Assembly (NCBI GenBank): GCA_037102815.1
Contig: BTPP01000001.1
Coordinates: forward strand, 1,513,001-1,577,000
Source: Neurospora intermedia
Lineage: Eukaryota > Ascomycota > Sordariomycetes > Sordariales > Sordariaceae
DNA length: 64,000 nt
Direction of reading: 5' to 3'
Shown: positions 21,042 through 30,718 of the stretch, one piece after another
How the letters are laid out: each line of letters starts with the position of its first letter
How positions within the stretch are numbered: position 1 is the first letter of the stretch
Position numbers and translations under genes: made by a program
The notes under the pieces: generated by a model
What the model was told of the DNA's origin: nothing
The model's database searches: none
The model's input: the letters and a program-made list of their open reading frames with translations, nothing else

Positions 21042-24000
21042 TTAATTTCCCTTGTACCCTAACACGCTGTGGTTGGTCATCAACGGGACATGGGCATCCC
21101 TGGTGCCAGTCGTCCCTTTGCTATAACCACTGGCACTGCTCTCAGTGCTTCCGTGTCCATACTTGTGGTAGTGATCCCTGTGTTCCTCCCTCCTTTCTCT
21201 CACATCCCTCTCCCTTTGTCTTCTTCCCGCGTCATCTTCACTCCTCCTCCCCCGATGCACCACCGTCTCGGTCCCGACCATAGAAGAGATCCCGGGGGTC
21301 CCGGTTCTAGAGGGCACCGGAGTACCATGCCTCGAGAACCCTGGCGTCCCCGCCCTGACGATACCGATCAACCCTTCTTTGAGTCTCGTTCCAAGTCCAT
21401 GAGAAGAGGAAGAAATGCCGTGGTGGGAAGGAGGAGGAACGGTAGGCGGAGCGCAGATATCCCCGCAATCGACGTGATGTTGGTCGTAGGGGATGCTGAA
21501 TGCCAGCATGTCCTCATGATCTTTGTCGCCGGTGACGGCCGAGGTGGGGGCAGACTCGGCGGCGCCAGGTCTCGCGCGTGAGGCGTTGATGGCGGCCATG
21601 ACGGCTGGCGAGTCGTGCCCGTGGTGGCCCGAGTGTTTGCGTCTGTGACCACTGCCGGTGTGATGGTGGTTGTGGGAGTTGGCGCGCTTGATGGGAAACG
21701 GGTTTGAAAGTTGTGGTTTTATGGAGTGCGAGTTGGAGCGTTTGGGCGGCTGGGGACGCATCGCTTGCGGTTGGGGTTGAGGTTGGTCAATGGATTCCCT
21801 TGTGGAGGGGGTACCGTATGGCCCATGAGCGAATTCCTTGCTTAGTTTCTCGAGGACTTGTTCCCGGGCCTTTTTGAGGGCGGCGGCCCGATCTTGCTCG
21901 GATTCAACGTGGGCTTCAAGGTCGGCGAAGAGGGAGGGGCCATTGGGATTGGAGGAAGTAGAGTCGCGGAATAGGAGGGTACCAACGGCACCGCCGCGTG
22001 CGTTTTGTGGTCCGCTGATACCAAGGAGGGGACCGGTCTTGGAAGAGGGGTCGTAGACGGTTGGCGAGAGGACGGCGGGGGAGGGGTTGGCGTTGAGGAT
22101 CGGGGCTGTGATGTTGAGCCGGACAGCCTGAGGAGTGTCCAGGGATGGACGTGGGGAGAGAATATGGTCTTGCTCCATCATCCGGGGAGGAGAGCGGGGA
22201 GGGGTGGGCGAGACATAGCCGGGTGGTGGTGGTGGCAATGCTTTGTCTTTGTTGGACGCACTACCGGCAGATTGGGGAGGTGACGGTGGGAGTCGCTGAG
22301 CAGCAACTTGTGGTGGTGTGTGAGGAACGTTCTTGGGTTGAGGAGGTTGAGGTAAGTCTTCGTCATCGGCGCCGTTGACTTCCGACATGGTCTTGAGTTC
22401 TGGCAAGGTCGGAAGAGTCGTGACCTTGTCATCCTCCGGGCAGTCTCGGCGGTGATGACGATAGTGCTTGTCTTGACGAGAGCTAGAAGAAGAGCGAGAA
22501 CGGTGACGATCACTCGAATCGCCACGGCGGGAGTAGTTAGTCATGCTTCGACCGAGACGTCCCTTGTCCTTCTCCTTCTCGCTGCTGCTGCGGTGTCTGC
22601 GCTCATCATCGCTGGCATGTTCGCGGCGCTCGCGGTTCCGGCGACGCGATCCACCGGTCTCCTCTCCCTCGGTGATGCTGTCATCTCCGTGATGGTGCTT
22701 CTTCGAGCCCTTCTTACGGAGACGCTGTTTCTTGATCCTCGTGCTAACGGACACGTTAGTGCCCATATGCAGACCAGCAACATCCACTTCCTCCTCGCGC
22801 TCTTCGCGAATCGTCGTGATCGTACCGCTCCCTCTTTTGTCGACCCTTCCACCATCGTGGATGACGGTATTAGTGGTCATACCACTCATAACGGAAGCAT
22901 CCGTCACACCCTTCGCCCACTCCTGGACTCCCATCTCCAATGCATCCACGCCATCCTCAAGCCCCCCTCCATTGAACAACATCGCCTCCACATCCAGGTT
23001 CAACAACCCCATCTTCATCGCTGTAGCAGCCGACGACTCCGTCAACAGTGTCTCGCACCCATCCGTTGTGCTCGACAACCCGCTCACTTGCCTTCGCTGA
23101 CCCTGCCTCATCACGCTCCCACTCTCCACACTCCCACTGATCGACCGTCTGCACCAAATATCCCCCTTTTTCCCGCCCTTGGCCCTCCGTGCCTCTTCAT
23201 CAAACAGCGGCTTGAGTGCCTCATCCCACGTCCCCTCGCCTACCAGCAAGACCTCCTCGAACTGGAACTCTTTCACTGTTCGCATGTGTCTCTTGACTAA
23301 CCCGTTAACCTGGCTAGCGTTCATTGTCGCGTTTCGCACCGACAGATACTTGAGACGTGGCATGTCTATATCCCTTCGTCGCGGCCTTTCCGGTAACGGG
23401 CTCATGGGGTCTTTCAAATCGTTGGGCTGTTTCTTTCGCTGTTGCTGTTTTGATCTCGCGCCAGCAGGAGTGAAAAGGGGGTCTCCACCAAGTGCTATAG
23501 GGCAAGGCCCCTTTCGGTGTCCATCCCAAGTGAAACTAAGCTTTTCCAATCGTGGAGCAAACCCGCGAATAAACTCATCCATAATCTTCAGGTGGTCCAG
23601 TCCGGGCGAGGTAGGGTGGTAGAAATCCCAGCTTTCGACGCTAATGTAGAGCTTACGGATTTGTCGCCAGCGACGCTCGGCCGAGGGGGAGGAACCGTAG
23701 CCGGAGCCAGGCGTATGGCGAAGGTAGTTGAAGGCCGTGGGGTGAACGCCCGACAGCGAAAGCTTGGAAAGCTTAGTGAGCGGTGCCCGTTCCAGCGAGA
23801 TGCGCAAGCTGATCAGTGCGTAGTCGACGCAGTCCCTGCGGTACCGATCCTGGGGGTTCTGGCCGGGGGTTTTGATGGAGAGGTGCCGCATGTTGGGCAA
23901 GTGGCGCATGGCATGAATGAAGGAAGGCACGTTGGAAGCGGCGTGGAACAAGGGTGGGTATTGCTCCGTAAGGATCTGGCCTAGTTCGGAGTTTGTGAAT

Positions 24001-24374
24001 TTCGGTCTGACCAGCGCCGCGGCCATGGATGTGATGGGTTGGTAGAGGAAGGAGATCTCGCGGCCTGTTGTCGGATGGATTAGGGGCGGGAGGAACGTAG
24101 CGTCCGAATGGGGAAAGTAGAAGGTCAGGTGCTCGACATGATGGCCAATTCGACTGAGGGCGCAGATGCGTGTTTGCTTGGTGAAGGTGTTGGCTGTGAA
24201 AGTTACGTGGGTTCGTAGAAAGAGTCGCTTAGTGAGGAGGGATGAAAGCGTGGAGTTGGCGGCGCGGACGGCGCAAAGGTCGCGCTTGTCGAGCAGATCG
24301 AAGAGTCTCTCGCGAATAGTTTCATGTTTCCACAGGCAGTAGATGTCTGCTTGTGGTTTGGTATTAGGTGCCAT
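21042..24374 (-). CDS. Large F-box-like, mostly disordered protein
   Basis: A single uninterrupted frame of 1110 aa. Residues about 10-60 resemble a degenerate fungal F-box (YCLWKHETIRERLFDLLDKR followed by DLCAVRAANSTLSSLLTKRLF). Next comes a roughly 350-residue region whose Leu-spaced segments (HLTFYFPHSD, MRHLSIKTPG, KLSKLSLSGV, LEKLSFTWDG, LKYLSVRNAT) look like the irregular leucine-rich repeats that often follow F-boxes in ascomycetes. From about residue 480 the protein is disordered: Arg/Ser/His-rich blocks, then Pro-rich PPPPPGYVSP stretches. An F-box plus repeat layout would make it a substrate adaptor of an SCF ubiquitin ligase; that is inference. The long tail is unusual for the class. 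The start at 24374 is the first ATG after in-frame stops. Confidence 0.82.
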   Translation of the reverse strand: MAPNTKPQADIYCLWKHETIRERLFDLLDKRDLCAVRAANSTLSSLLTKRLFLRTHVTFTANTFTKQTRICALSRIGHHVEHLTFYFPHSDATFLPPLIHPTTGREISFLYQPITSMAAALVRPKFTNSELGQILTEQYPPLFHAASNVPSFIHAMRHLPNMRHLSIKTPGQNPQDRYRRDCVDYALISLRISLERAPLTKLSKLSLSGVHPTAFNYLRHTPGSGYGSSPSAERRWRQIRKLYISVESWDFYHPTSPGLDHLKIMDEFIRGFAPRLEKLSFTWDGHRKGPCPIALGGDPLFTPAGARSKQQQRKKQPNDLKDPMSPLPERPRRRDIDMPRLKYLSVRNATMNASQVNGLVKRHMRTVKEFQFEEVLLVGEGTWDEALKPLFDEEARRAKGGKKGDIWCRRSISGSVESGSVMRQGQRRQVSGLSSTTDGCETLLTESSAATAMKMGLLNLDVEAMLFNGGGLEDGVDALEMGVQEWAKGVTDASVMSGMTTNTVIHDGGRVDKRGSGTITTIREEREEEVDVAGLHMGTNVSVSTRIKKQRLRKKGSKKHHHGDDSITEGEETGGSRRRNRERREHASDDERRHRSSSEKEKDKGRLGRSMTNYSRRGDSSDRHRSRSSSSSRQDKHYRHHRRDCPEDDKVTTLPTLPELKTMSEVNGADDEDLPQPPQPKNVPHTPPQVAAQRLPPSPPQSAGSASNKDKALPPPPPGYVSPTPPRSPPRMMEQDHILSPRPSLDTPQAVRLNITAPILNANPSPAVLSPTVYDPSSKTGPLLGISGPQNARGGAVGTLLFRDSTSSNPNGPSLFADLEAHVESEQDRAAALKKAREQVLEKLSKEFAHGPYGTPSTRESIDQPQPQPQAMRPQPPKRSNSHSIKPQLSNPFPIKRANSHNHHHTGSGHRRKHSGHHGHDSPAVMAAINASRARPGAAESAPTSAVTGDKDHEDMLAFSIPYDQHHVDCGDICAPPTVPPPSHHGISSSSHGLGTRLKEGLIGIVRAGTPGFSRHGTPVPSRTGTPGISSMVGTETVVHRGRRSEDDAGRRQRERDVRERREEHRDHYHKYGHGSTESSASGYSKGTTGTRDAHVPLMTNHSVLGYKGN

Positions 24375-26280
24375 GCTTGCTTTTGCATGTCTTGGACGAT
24401 GTGATGGTGATTTTTGGGTATATGAAATGATGGTTGAAGGCTGATTACTTTGATATCACCCCGTTCTCCATGGTATAAAACTCAAAGTGAAGGACGAGTA
24501 TGATTTGATGAACGACAAGTAAGAAGAAGAAGAAGGATAAGGTGGGTAGGGGAAGAGAGGCTTTGGGTATCTTGGTGGTGGTGGTACTCCACTAGTGTAA
24601 GTCCTCTGTCTGTTTTCGTCTTGGGCGATGATGGTTCTCTCAAGAGTCCGATGTCATCAAAAGAGGCGAAAGTCGTTTTCGGTTCCAGACCTTGTACAAC
24701 AGAAAGGAACATGAAGCCAAAGAAAACCAAGAGAAAAAAAGAAGGACTTTCTGTTTTCCCAAGAAGAGTGGAGGAGGACTTGGACAGGGAGATATACCCC
24801 ACTGGTGACACCTCATCACCGACCGACATATGTAACAATGGACCTACCACTCGGTATGTCTCCTCCTTTGAACTTTTAGACTAGTAGTCATCCACGTATC
24901 CGGTCAGTCGGTCGGTCGCGCGTTTCCCCATCCCATCCCGGAAGTTGATCCCACCCCATTCATCCACTCAGCCATTGACTCCTTCCGCCAACAACCGCTG
25001 GCTTTGACTTTGCGAAGCGATCATCCGTGCAAAGTATCCCATTCAACCATAGCCACAGCCATGTCCATGTGCCCTTTGACAAGCCATGCTGGAAAGACTA
25101 CCGCCTCCCACTGCATTCAGAACGTTCAAGAGATGAGCCATACATAACAGGTCATAGGTTGTCCATAGCGGCCAGGGTAGCTATCCATGGCTTAGAAATG
25201 CACACTGAGCATATGCCAAGCATCAAAGGAAGGCCATTCAGAGGGTAGACTAGTGTATCGACATGGATGTCGTATGGCTGTCAGAGAATTATCTTCAGTT
25301 GCAATCAAAGAAAGTGCCGTCCCTCGTGCATCTGCAGATGGTTACAGATGATGGTTGCAAAGATTCTGGGGCGACGGCATCTCGGACGGCTGCACCATGC
25401 AATGTCGGTCGGGACAGGAACAAGTGGGTGAGAGAGAGGAAAAACGGATAGGGACGGAATGTGAAAGGCTTCTCGAAAGACCCGAGGCGACTGAGATTCC
25501 GCAGTCTTTTGCTCCGTCGCGTCGACTCCGTAGCGCAGTTACTCCATTGCGAGCGCGACCTTTGGACCGGACTGGATTCTGGCGATGGTCGCCGTTGGTT
25601 GATGATGAGCCGCACCAAAGACTGTGAGTGGCCAGACCGGATTCAAAATGTGCTTTTGGACCCCGCATGACACCAATGCAGCCTGTCTGATCTCTCGAGA
25701 CTTCTCATCCAGTCAACCTCACCCAGAAACGGGATGGTGCTGCAACCAGGGGCTACCAATGAGTCGATCCAACAGAAGGGACCGAAAACGATGCCAAAGG
25801 TGTGGTGGCAGTCGCCGGTGGAGAAGAGCAGCGAGAAGTTGAAACAACGAAACAAAACGTCGATGGAGGACGAGGGGCGGGTGAATCGATGCTTGGTAGC
25901 TGGTGCCTGCTTAACGCTTTCGGACCACGGCTTCACGGTCCGTCGGTCATGAAATTGATTGGAATAAAACTTTTCAGAGATTTCATTGCTTTCCGGAAGA
26001 GACCAAGACACAGGGCTTACAAGTATACATTGAAGGTTTGGTTTTCAGGAAAGAATGATTCCGTTAGTATGCATCATTCTTGTGGTTGAACTTTCCGCTT
26101 TTGTTAGCCACGCATCTCTTGGGGAGAAGTGGAAAGCGGGAGCTGTTCGTTATCGATAAGTAGCGCCATCAACCAATCACAACTCCCCATTTCCAAATCC
26201 AAGCCGGGCACCTCACCCAACACCGAACATTCCCCCGGCCGTCAATAGCGGAGGCTTTTCCGTACAGCCACCACCACGGC

Positions 26281-26315
26281 ACCACCACCACCACCACCAC
26301 CACCACCACCACCAC
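26281..26315. repeat. ACC trinucleotide tract
   Basis: About 12 units of ACC, continuing an imperfect CCACCAC stretch just upstream. It lies 53 bp before the MITE-like element. Confidence 0.85.
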
Positions 26316-26365
26316 GGGCCAGACAAGTTGACGTGGATCAACAGGATCACATCGTGCCAGAGGCT

Positions 26366-26572
26366 AATCTCTTTGGCCGATCAAATTTATCCTTTTGGCG
26401 CGCCCCATAAAAATCAGGCGACTACTTCCGAGGTACCGGCAGAAGGGCCTTATCGCACGAAAGGGGAGGTAGAGAATGGTAACTGATAAGATAATTGTTA
26501 CTGAACTGCATGTCTGATTGGATAAACCCCTGTCGGCGCTAAAAGGATAAATTTGATCGGCGAAAGAGATAA
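26366..26572. mobile_element. MITE-like element with 34-bp inverted repeats and TAA duplication
   Basis: The element body is 26369-26569 (201 bp). The left end (26369-26402) begins TCTCTTTGGCCGATCAAATT. The reverse complement of the right end (26536-26569) matches it at 32 of 34 positions by eye, and weaker matching continues inward for about 20 more bases. The trinucleotide TAA flanks both sides (26366-26368 and 26570-26572), as expected for a 3-bp target duplication. There is no coding capacity. Small size, long inverted repeats and a TAA duplication fit a non-autonomous PIF/Harbinger-like (Tourist-type) element; the superfamily call is inference. The near-identical ends suggest a fairly recent insertion or a maintained hairpin. 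Confidence 0.75.
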
Positions 26573-28447
26573 ATGGACTCAACGAGGTTTCGTTCCGTTC
26601 CGCCGCGCGTGTTTCGTGAAACGGGATGGACCGGGACTGGACCGGGACTGGACCCTTTCTTGCGGCCCCGCTCTGCCCTGCCTGCGGCTAGCCCCCCCCC
26701 TGGCTGTAAGGCATGAGAAGTTGACGCCCAAAAGATTCACATTCACAATTAAGCGACATGTCAGATTCCCATGGTCAAAAGTGTAGGGCTGTTGGGTGGT
26801 GGCAGCTAGGTATAAAGACGGTATAGTACGCCTTACTTTTTGGGAATTGCATTCTTGTGTGTGTGTGACTTCTTCTGCAAGAACACTGATGCGGAAAGCA
26901 CACCACAGGTGTTAGAGGTAGGTAGTACGTACCTAAAAATTAGGAATCGATGTCTCCCGTCGGACAACTCCTCACTCTCAATCAATGATGAGACTTTTTT
27001 AGTAGCCCTCTCCGCAGTTGGATGTTGCTGAGTTGTCACTCCTACTATGGATCCAGGGTGAACAATGAAAAAAAAAAAAAAGTCAAACGGCTAAGTAAGC
27101 TGATGTGTTAGCTAGCTAGCTGACTGACAGTTGGAAGTATGTCAAAACCAAGGCGGTGATGGAAAGCTTGAAAAAATCAAGACAGCTTTCAGTTTTTTTC
27201 AGTGCGTTGGACCTTTAGGTGGTTTCATCTATCAGGAGACTGTGATTTCACCGACAGACAGCTTGACCGACTGACTGTACAAGGTGCCGGGGGAGCGGAG
27301 TGGCTTTTATATGTAGGTACAATTCATCACCAAGAGGAAATCTTATTCTGTTTCGAATCGCCGCAATGACGGAAACTTGAAACAGTGATGATCGGGTCTG
27401 GAATGGAGAAGGTGACCGCGTTTCTACCCACACTCACGACACCACCATATGGCCATGTCAGGAAGATGTGAAGCTCTTCTTGATCGTTCACCGAACAATT
27501 GAAGATATCGCGGAAAATAATCACGTGTACCTCTGGCCTCACTACCTCTGCCTTGTGGCCCCATGCAGTGATTACATATGCACTTTCTGAAAGACATTGA
27601 GGAAGAGGTTATGTAATGACGATATCCAACACCAAGAAGTGATAGCAAAAAAAAAAAGAGAGCCAACGACGGGCGAGGACTGCCTAGAAGTACCTGTACC
27701 CGCCTATGATCCGGATTATCCATGTGCAGTGTGATGCCAGAACAGGCAGTCGCGGAGGAGGCATAGTTCATTCAGGAGGAAGGAACCATTGCAGGTATCT
27801 TCAGTTTGCAAGATGACTGTGCATGACTAATCAAGTAGTACTGACCTCTGGTTGTGAGCAACAGTGGATGAGAGGATCGCGGCATAGCCTGGCAAAGGAA
27901 CAGGAACCATGATACGAAAAGGTTAGATGAATAGGTGCCTCAACAGCTATCCCGCCGTACCGAGTCTCATTCACATCCCTTCTACGTACAGACATGAAAA
28001 TCAAGGATGACATCCCTGTAGGATACTACGATGTGTGTTTGACAAAAGATTCGAAACAATAAGAAGAGCCAGAGGGAACTCCTAGAGCACACTTCACACC
28101 CTCGATAACCATAGCCTTGCGTATATAACCTTATCCCTTTATATATTTGCTCGATACCGATGCGCCTGTAAGGGTATCTCCAACCGCTGATGACAAGCTC
28201 GTTTTTCAGCAAGAAGTACCGTAGCTTTGTTAGATTGAGGTACAGCACTGCTTGAGCAACTTACAAACCCCTTCGCTGGTAACCTATGCCGAGCCACCGC
28301 ATTCAAGCAATAATTGTGGTTCTCAGTGCTGAGCTAGAGAGCAATGCCAGCCCGGCCACTGATCAAGGGCCTCGTAAGATCAAACAAGATCACCGCATGC
28401 AAGAAATACCACGTGCCTGTTCAGTTCCGTGCTCGCCCTCGCCGCGC

Positions 28448-30718
28448 TCACCACTGCTTCCCACCTCTGCCTCTCTTGCCGCCGCCGTATCCACCGCGGC
28501 CACCATTACGACCGCCACGTCCACCACCACCACCGCCGCCGCCGCCATTCTTAAAGGAATCGCCTCCCCTACCATGGTTGTAGCTTTGGAACTCCCTGAG
28601 TCTTCCAGGCGGCGGACCAGGCGGAAGTGGCGGGTTGAAGGAACCACCACCTCCTCCATTCTTACCCCGTCCACCACGGTTACCACCACCACCAAATTGA
28701 ATCTTAGACGACGGCCCCTGGTTCTTCTGCACCGGCGGCCTAATGAACCCCTCATCCTCCTCATCCTCATCATCGTCTTCATAGAAGACATGTCTCTGCG
28801 GGGCAATACCATGTCCAAAATCCGGTCTTCCGCCATTGCTACTCGCATCCCAGTCCGCATACGGGTCCTCCTCGTTATACGGCGCCAACACCGAGCCCTT
28901 GGGCATTGGCTTCAGCGCAATGGCCACCTTTTCGGATTCCGGATCCACGTAAAGCTGCTCGACGTTGCTCTTGCTCCACGTCTCCCACACCGTAATCGTG
29001 TCCGGGCGCGCCATGTTTATGCCGCAGTCAGCGCCGTAGTGGCCCGCGTTGCCGCAGCAGTAGCAGTAGATAGGCAAGGCCTGGACCTTGGAGGAGGTGA
29101 GAGGGTCGGGCTTGAAGGTGCGCCAGAGCTCGACGCAGGTCTCTTCCAGGTGTCCGTCGTGCGAGCCACAGATGGCGCACTCCATCTGGTCGCGTGGGAG
29201 GGCGAGCTTCTCGGTGCAGGACTCGCTTTCGTGTCCGAGCTGACGGCATTCGGTGCAGCGGCGGCGAGAAGGGCAGGCGTAGGATGGGTGCTCGGCGACG
29301 GCGCTGCACCAGCGGCAGGTTAGGAGGGGGCATTGGGAGGAGTCGTGCGAGTAGGAGGCGCATTCGATGCAAAAGAGCTGGTCTTGTTCGAGGCCGCAAA
29401 AGTATTTGTGGCGGATGTGGAGGTCGACGTCTTCGTTTCTGGGCGTTGTGGGTTGTGATAATTGCTCCTCGTTTCTGGCCGGGGTCGCTTGTGGGCGCTC
29501 ACTGTACTCATCGGCAGCTTCTGTCTCTTCGTCTTTTGGTGGCTCCTCTGCCTCATCTAAAGCAGGCCCTGGGCTGGCCGCCATGATACCACGGTAAACG
29601 GCTTCAACGTCCTCGTTGTTCTCGAGAAAGAAATTCCGAGCAACGTCCTTTGCAATGGGAGTTTTGTTCTTTGTCACAATCTGTTTGAACCAGGCGCACC
29701 AGGACGTCCAGATAACGCCCAGGAGCTCCGGAGTATCGGCGGTCAAAAGGTCTTGATTCCGGTTGATGAATTCCTGAGACCACTGAAGGAATCTGGTCGT
29801 CCACAGGTCTTTGTTCTTCTTCAACTCGTCCAAGTCCGACTTTGGGACCAATGTTGGCATTGTTAGATTCTCAAATCTGGTACCTTGGAGAGTGAATTTG
29901 GTCCATCTTGCTTGGGCAGACTTTTCCTTCTTCTTTGGCTCCTTCTTTCTAGCCTGTGTCTTTGGTCCCTCAGGCTCGCCATTGAGTGCTTCAGAAATCA
30001 TCTTTTCGAGGCTTTCTCTAGACAGCTTTTGCGCTGAAGCCAGCTTGGATCCCGCAGCCACCTGATCTATAGAGCAGCATTTCTGGTCCGCGTGGTCTTG
30101 CAGCCATTGCACCCAAGCCCTGTACAAGAGTTCGGGATTGTTCATCTTGTTGGCCTGAGCCTCGTCCATCTTTGTCTCGGGCCATCGGATATTGTGCCTG
30201 ATAAGAGCCTCACAGAAATCCACAAAACGATTCTGCCACGATTCTGGGTATCTTGGTCGTGCCCTGAAATGGGCGAAGGGCTCATGGGGAGGAAGGGCGA
30301 GCCAGCCATCCAGGACCTTTTGGTCTGTCGGCGATGAGCTTTTTGACTTGTTCGCTTCTCTGGTCTTCTTAATGGGCGATGCCAACGCCACCTCTGATGC
30401 GGGCTCTGGCTCGGCTTCCTTCTTTTGCGACTTTCTGCGCAGGCTTGATGTGCTCAGCGATATGAATGATGTCCGCAGGCCGTTGCTAACGCCGCGGTTC
30501 CAACCACCATGCGCTGGTGTACTCTCAGCCTCGTGGTCCTTGGTCGAAGCCGCTTCAGATCCGGAAGGGGACTCTCCTATCTCACCCTCCTCGAAATCAT
30601 CAGCCGGTCCGCTGGAGGCAGCCTCGGGATCTCCCACCCGGGCCTTTTTGACACCCGAAGCATCCGAATCATCGTCAGCCGGCCTTTTGCGGCTGGATGG
30701 CGAATCTGGAGCGCTCAT
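28448..30718 (-). CDS. Five-zinc-knuckle RNA-binding protein with RGG tail (Air1/2-like)
   Basis: An intronless frame of 756 aa. Five CCHC knuckles are visible: Cys450-Cys453-His458-Cys463, 468-471-477-482, 488-491-496-501, 514-517-523-528 and 552-555-560-565. Two of them (the second and fourth) have a five-residue Cys-His gap. The last 100 or so residues are Gly/Arg-rich (RGG type), a likely target of arginine methylation. An N-terminal acidic/Ser segment with KRPADDD- and KKAR-type basic patches precedes two similar helical modules (about 160-225 and 305-365). Arrays of five knuckles are typical of Air1/Air2, the RNA-binding subunits of the nuclear TRAMP polyadenylation complex. This protein is about twice Air length and its extra modules are not part of that family as I know it, so the TRAMP role is tentative. 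Confidence 0.87.
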   Translation of the reverse strand: MSAPDSPSSRKRPADDDSDASGVKKARVGDPEAASSGPADDFEEGEIGESPSGSEAASTKDHEAESTPAHGGWNRGVSNGLRTSFISLSTSSLRRKSQKKEAEPEPASEVALASPIKKTREANKSKSSSPTDQKVLDGWLALPPHEPFAHFRARPRYPESWQNRFVDFCEALIRHNIRWPETKMDEAQANKMNNPELLYRAWVQWLQDHADQKCCSIDQVAAGSKLASAQKLSRESLEKMISEALNGEPEGPKTQARKKEPKKKEKSAQARWTKFTLQGTRFENLTMPTLVPKSDLDELKKNKDLWTTRFLQWSQEFINRNQDLLTADTPELLGVIWTSWCAWFKQIVTKNKTPIAKDVARNFFLENNEDVEAVYRGIMAASPGPALDEAEEPPKDEETEAADEYSERPQATPARNEEQLSQPTTPRNEDVDLHIRHKYFCGLEQDQLFCIECASYSHDSSQCPLLTCRWCSAVAEHPSYACPSRRRCTECRQLGHESESCTEKLALPRDQMECAICGSHDGHLEETCVELWRTFKPDPLTSSKVQALPIYCYCCGNAGHYGADCGINMARPDTITVWETWSKSNVEQLYVDPESEKVAIALKPMPKGSVLAPYNEEDPYADWDASSNGGRPDFGHGIAPQRHVFYEDDDEDEEDEGFIRPPVQKNQGPSSKIQFGGGGNRGGRGKNGGGGGSFNPPLPPGPPPGRLREFQSYNHGRGGDSFKNGGGGGGGGGRGGRNGGRGGYGGGKRGRGGKQW

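Larger units (their letters stand above)
24375..28447. other. 4-kb intergenic region with a MITE-like element
   Basis: The left end is upstream of the F-box-like gene and the right end is the 3' flank of the zinc-knuckle gene. It holds a 201-bp inverted-repeat element (26369-26569) and a CCA tract (26281-26315). Short open frames elsewhere carry no recognisable domain. No RNA gene was seen. Confidence 0.55.

Noticed and set aside
28286-29323. 345-aa plus-strand frame opposite the zinc-knuckle gene
   Set aside because: It overlaps the RGG and zinc-knuckle coding region antisense; composition is that of a shadow frame and no domain is seen.
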